Source: Clitopilus passeckerianus (taxonomy: Eukaryota; Basidiomycota; Agaricomycetes; Agaricales; Entolomataceae). Taken from it: a stretch of DNA of 64,000 bases. The translations under genes and the position numbers were made by a program. Positions 59,201 through 64,000 of the stretch are shown here, one piece after another. Below the pieces are notes generated by a model that saw only the letters and a program-made list of their open reading frames with translations, did no database searches and was not told the DNA's origin. Positions within the stretch are counted from its first letter, which is position 1. Every line of letters begins with the position of its first letter. The DNA lies in assembly GCA_944990035.1 (NCBI GenBank), contig CALYLX010000136.1:186001-250000 (forward strand). Direction: 5' to 3'.

Positions 59201-61045
59201 CTAGCACACCTGGACCTCCCACTCACCGCCCTCGCCGCCGGCTGAAGGGAAGCTCTTGAGCGCAATTCTAACCCTCTTCTTGGTCGAGTCTTTCCCAGCG
59301 CTAGACCCAGAGTATGAGTACTCTGAACCAGTGCCGAAGTCATCAAAGATCGAGCTATCCCCACTCGACCTAGAGTTGAAGTAGGACGACGAGAAATCGC
59401 TGAAATCCTCATCCGGGGAAGACCCAATGCCCAAGAATGGGTCACCGAGCGCCGAAGGTGACGGGGATGGCAGTGCAGATGAGAGATGGGCAAAGCTGTG
59501 AATGTCTTTAGGAGACTGTGACATTTCGACTGCGGATGGGTACTGCAGCTCGGCGAGGGATGACGAAGCGGACTCGGCAATATCTGAGGCAGAGGAGACA
59601 CCGGGGGATGAAGCACGAGAGTTGACCGAAGTGGAGGCTGTGGAACCGTTGGAGGAAGTATGGATCCTGACACGAATCTTGCCATCCTCAGCGGGCTTGG
59701 CATCGAATGAGATGTCCAGACCAGCGAGGCTCAATCCATTAGCTTCCGATTCCGCTGCTGCAATAAGCTCCTCAGGGAGGTCAGAAGCCGAGAACTCGAG
59801 CTTCTGAGGGGTAGCAACCGAGTTATCGGCCTGAGAGACTACGGTATCCGAGGGCCCTTCGGTAGTGAAGGGATTGGTAAAGTCCAAATCGTCGTCCAAA
59901 TCCATCATGCCCGAGGTGGGGTGCATGGAACTCCAATCATAGTCGTGGGTCAAGATAGAATTGAAGTCGAAGCTCGAAGAAGATGTTGGGAAAGGCTCAT
60001 AGCTTGAGGGCAGTGTGGAGCGGATTGAATTAGGCATCGAAAGCAGGGTCGGAAGGGCGCATAGTAGAACCTGCAATCGAAGAATGGTCGATAACGGAGT
60101 TGTACGTAAAGTGTGTGAAAACCCTACCATGAGACCGAGACTGGCAGCCGATTTGCTGGTCGGGGGCGACTGGCGAGGGCCTGCGAGAGAGCAGTAGGTT
60201 CAAGGTGCTCGACCTTCATCTCGGGCTCCTGCATCTGTTGGAAGGCTGGCGCCTCCGATGCGCGCTCTTGAAGCTGAGCACTGAGTTGTCTTTCCCGCTC
60301 CTGGGTTGCAGCAAGTTGAGCCTTGAGTTCCTCTACCTGTGCGGCAAGCTCTTCGCTACTATTGTCGTTGTCTGAAGGAGTAGACGAAACGGATCCATTT
60401 TGAGTGAGGGCCAGAAGACGGGCATTCTCCTGTTCGAGCTCTGCGACTCGGCTGTGTGCGTCTTGTGTCAAAGCAACGTTCCAAAGCGCGTAATAGACAA
60501 AAGGATACATACACTTCCATATGTTCAAACTCCTCCCGTTTTCGTTGCCTGCTTAGGAAGGCAGCGGCGCGGTTCTTAACAAGCCGTGCCTCGCGTTTAC
60601 TGAGACCGCTGACGTCGGGAGGAATGAAGTCCTTCGAGTTGACTCGTTCGGTAGTCCGTTGCCTTTTAGCAGCAACAGGGGTAGGGCTGGCAGACCTTTT
60701 CGAAGCAGCAACCACGGAAGGGTTGATAGAAATGGATAGGCGCTCCCGTTCCTGCTTGGGAACAGAAGCGACAGAAACAGCTGGAGACGGTGCATTCTGC
60801 TCCGTAGGAATGCTAAACACCTGAGCTGGTGGTATACATAGTTGCTGGTCTGCTTGAAGAGAGTCTGTCTTGAGAGCTGGGGTGGTTGCGAGGGAGGTCT
60901 CGGAAGCGGAGGTGGTGGAATTAGTGGGTGCGAAGTAATGCGTAAAGGAGTCGTTAATATTAAGAGATGCAGGAATGTCCCAAGGTGCTGGGAGGGCGTC
61001 AAGGACAGGGGAGAGGAGGGTATTATCGAAGGAAGTGGTGGACAT
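59201..61045 (-). CDS. bZIP transcription factor with internal hydrophobic segment
   Basis: Start MSTTSFDNTLLSPVLDALPA. A Ser/Thr/Pro-rich N-terminal region is followed by the basic region SKREARLVKNRAAAFLSRQR at about residues 148-167 and a Leu zipper continuing EEFEHMEVRVAELEQENARL after a 60-65 bp GTATGT..CAG intron. A second helical stretch rich in Gln/Glu (EELAAQVEELKAQLAATQ) follows. Then comes a short hydrophobic run SLGLMVLLCALPTLLSMP and an acidic, Ser-rich C-terminal part (MMDLDDDLDFTNPF). The architecture recalls ATF6/CREB-type stress factors, but membrane anchoring is unproven. The G-run at 60162-60166 needs one more base to join the zipper part to the hydrophobic segment in frame. 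Confidence 0.85.
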
Positions 61046-63301
61046 GGTTAAAGGTTAAGTTGGTTGGGAATGGGAAAGGTTGAAACTTGGGATTGATCAA
61101 CTTTTCTATTTGCCCTGTCCGGGTTTACCCCGTTAAACCCGCAGAGGCATTCGCTTCCACTTTTAGATTGGGCTCTCGTAGGTCATTCTCGGCTACTCTT
61201 TTTTACCACAAAGTACCCCGCATTTTGAGGTGTTGAACCCACCGCTCCTCCTTATGAGCCTCATGCTCTCTACGCTGCGCGCACGTTAAAGTCTATTTCA
61301 CCACGAGGCAATAGGCGTCACGCTCGCCGACAATGCACCGCCTACCTCTTAATTAAGAACCTGCAAGGCACTCCTCAAGACTCTGTGCTGCATATGACTC
61401 TCCCTCTCGGCCGAGATATACTTCCTAGTTGAAACCGCGCAATAAAGCTATTCTGTATCTGATAATGACGGGGATTCTCCACTGTTCCATCATAGTCGGA
61501 CGACGACGACAAGGCGTTCTGCTTTCCCCGTGTGTCAGCTCTTCACATCGGTGGCCGAACATATCACCATGACCTCAGTGGCTTCATTCCGAGGTACACA
61601 TGCTTTCGATCCCGTTCCTTCTGCAACATCCTTGCTGCACGAAAAGGTGTATCATGCTCCTACTTTTTCCGAATATCAACTTCTGGCATCCCACACCTGC
61701 CATTCTCAGAGCTGTCTGTTCGTGAGTGTGAACGTGGGCCCAATCCCTTCATCACCGGCGGTCAAACATCTGTGGTCACAGCGGCGTACTTTTGCACCAA
61801 CCTTTCCTTCCTTGTAATTCCCCGGGTTTCCAACTAGCCAATCTTTCAACCAGCGGCCTACTCGTTCTTCATCGCTTCCCTTTGGAAGCTCGTTTCAACA
61901 TCTTATCTCAATGAAGCTGTGCCTGCCTTGATCTAAACTTTTTTTCTTCCGTTTCAAATCACCATCACAACTAGAAATATCCAAGTCCTCCTCCACACAT
62001 CAGAGATTCGATTCAGAATCACGAGGGGTGGTTGATAGGAGTCTAGCCGCAGTTCTACAACCAGACTTTTCCGTATCTATCGACATACACTCATTTCTTC
62101 AGTAGACCTCTGTAGAACTCCCGTCTTGAATTCACCTGTCTCTACCACACATCGACGTCCTTGAGAAAAAAATCCAAAATACCCGAGCCCGTCAGTGAAA
62201 ACGGACGAAATCACGCTTCAGAACTTTGAAGGTCGCAGCACCTTGAGAATCCATCAACCGAGTCAATCAAATCGGGAAGGGGATTTGGCCCCCAGAAACC
62301 TTGATGGATGATGCAGTGACTCAGCCGACAGTTTGGCCAGGATTGATCTTGACTTTTCGCCTTATCTGTACTTCGCTTTCAAAGGAATTTCTTGTGATTT
62401 TCCGTTGTAAACAGGTGCTTAGAGGCCATCCCGGTCAAATACGAATTTTGTTATATACCGTCCTAACGACCTTTCATAGCCTCTTCAAAGTGTTATCGAC
62501 CTCAACTTTACCCTCGATACCCGTGTCGATCATCCGATCGCTAGAAATCAACATTTGAACATTGAACAGCCAACCGCGGTCCATCTATTGGTTAGTGTGC
62601 CTGACCGAACAACATAGAACGTCAGTGAAGCATTGAGTGCATATGTAGACACAGCTTGAGTACCTATGTCGTGCTCAGCAAAACCTTCGACTGAGCAGGG
62701 TAAGCCTTGGGCTGGTGGGATTGGACCGTGTAAGCAGATAACTTGGACCTCTGTAAACCGTACCCTAGTAGATTGTGCATAATTGGTGATCGTGGAGACC
62801 AGATGCGGCGAGCCGAGCAACCCTGAGATGAACCTCAGGCTCTCAAGAAGTCAATTGCTTTGGCCCGTCGGAAGATGCCTACGGCTTCTCAGAGTTAGTT
62901 GGATCAAGGAACTCAGAATATTGTTTTGTGGAGCGTCGCCGCCTCGATTCGGCTTCCAAGTTATATGGCAGAACGAAGTATTCCTCCTTGAATATCTTGG
63001 AGAGGACGACCAAATAGGACGCCATCCAAATCGGTATCTCAAAGAGAAAGATGGCGTTTAGCATTGCAGGGCTCTCCGATTGTGGCTTTCATTTTGGGAT
63101 CCTTCAAGCCAATGTCCATACCAATGCTTAGCGGCTGAGCTGAGATCCGCCACAAAAGGAAGGCAGGCAGGCGCTAATCATGGCATGGGGGTATTTAATT
63201 TAAAACACTGAAAAACGGTTCGTGGCGTTCAGGATTTTTTGGCAAAGGATCTTCCGTCCGAGTGCATGGCTCCTAGTGAGTGAGTTTCTGGAGCAAAAAA
63301 G
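61046..63301. other. Intergenic, bZIP upstream region; no supported gene
   Basis: Contains pyrimidine-rich stretches and short frames (61530-61837, 62301-62558, 62783-63061 plus) without motifs or splice continuity. Confidence 0.4.
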
Positions 63302-63934
63302 ATGCTTGAAATTTGTACAGTTGAAATGCTCGACATCGACAATATTACGAACGCTGTTGTCGAATCTGTCTTGGATAATCCACTTTTCAGACCCACGAGG
63401 TACTAAGATTGGTAACTTTGGTTGCCCTTCCAGCCCGCAAGCGAACAGAAAAATTCTCCACGTCCGAGTTACCTTCGGTGTTCTTTCTCAACGAAGTTTT
63501 TACAGCAAATACTCCAAATCGGACAGTTGCTGACATGCGACAGCTAGGAAGGGGTTCGATCTCTGTCAAGGGAATGCGGGGACGACTTGTTGCCCTCGGA
63601 GCCTTTGACAAACCACGCTAATCCGAGTAAGGGTAGATGCCGAGCATCCTTTCAAAGAAAAACAGTTGAGAAAAACGCAGAATTAGCCCCGCCAGATTGG
63701 GCGCGAAGTCCCGACGGATCGTATGTATGCTCCCAATTTGAGGAAGAGCATGGAGCAAGAAAGCGTGCAAAGGATAATTGCCAGGAAGATGGCTTGCTTG
63801 ACCTGTATCAATTGAGACAGATATCAGAATATGTACTCAAGCATTCTTGTGCACCGCTATCGAACGTTGGTTATGATATGAAGCCATTCGGCCTAGTAAG
63901 CTCAGGTAAAACGTCCAGAGAATCAGGTTGACTG
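63302..63934 (+). CDS. Candidate unrecognised gene, frame interrupted
   Basis: A frame beginning MLEICTVEMLDIDNITNAVV and ending LDNPLFRPTR runs to a stop near 63405. If one C is added in the CCC run near 63395, it continues into a second protein-like frame (LRLVTLVALPARKRTEKF, then FTANTPNRTVADMRQLGRGS) up to 63621. The same pattern of a missing base occurs in conserved genes of this window. A further frame (63587-63931, PDWARSPDGSYVCSQFEEEH) may be a later exon. No family is recognised. It could also be a decayed gene. Confidence 0.25.
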
Positions 63935-64000
63935 TAGGAGGTTTATCATCGTCATCATGCCTCGAGTTCGTTGATCTCAGAATAGGCTGGTCTTCATGTC

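Noticed and set aside
58333..59222. Minus-strand frames downstream of the bZIP gene
   Set aside because: Low-complexity, no motif; most likely 3' flank.
59201..61045. bZIP as the HAC1 unfolded-protein-response factor
   Set aside because: Basic region KNRAAAFLSR does not match the HAC1/XBP1 type and no IRE1-type stem-loops were recognised.

Overview
The window is nuclear DNA of a filamentous fungus, almost certainly a basidiomycete of the Agaricomycetes. Genes are dense, lie on both strands, and are cut by many short introns of about 48 to 60 bp with GT..AG ends and CTAAY/CTGAY branch sites. The best matching families (TRK K+ transporter, FMN lactate dehydrogenases, a RecB-nuclease/SF1 helicase, F-box proteins, RNase III-like proteins) also fit that group. 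No CRISPR array, rRNA, convincing tRNA or intact transposon was seen.

Layout: 1-8.7 kb holds the 3' end of an unrecognised gene, a small secreted Cys-containing protein, a degenerate RNase III-like gene, a gene-poor tract with three diverged copies of a repeat, dynactin p25, and a divergent TMEM70-like mitochondrial gene. At 9.8-17.3 kb two cytochrome b2-type L-lactate dehydrogenase genes flank an isocitrate lyase/PEP mutase family gene. At 17.4-25.6 kb are an F-box gene, a large nuclease-helicase and the PP2A methyltransferase PPM1. At 25.9-35.1 kb are eIF4G and a TRK potassium transporter. At 35.7-43 kb are a new small gene, an NFKBIL1 homologue, two divergent mitochondrial genes, ribosomal protein eL33 and glutaryl-CoA dehydrogenase. 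At 43-53 kb are a BRCT-type family X DNA polymerase, NMN adenylyltransferase and two tandem DAL5/TNA1-type transporters. At 53.5-61 kb are an F-box gene, N-acetylglucosamine-6-phosphate deacetylase and a bZIP factor. The last 3 kb is mostly non-coding.

Two neighbourhoods may be functional groupings. One is two lactate dehydrogenases plus an ICL/PEPM enzyme (organic acid metabolism). The other is NMN adenylyltransferase followed by two anion:cation symporter family transporters whose relatives include the nicotinate carrier TNA1 (NAD supply). Both are inferences.

In more than ten well-conserved genes the reading frame breaks by one base, nearly always at a short homopolymer and nearly always as if one base were missing. 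This looks like consensus error from long-read sequencing, so single-base frameshifts here should not be read as pseudogenes without resequencing. Exon coordinates were inferred by eye from splice signals, phase and family conservation.
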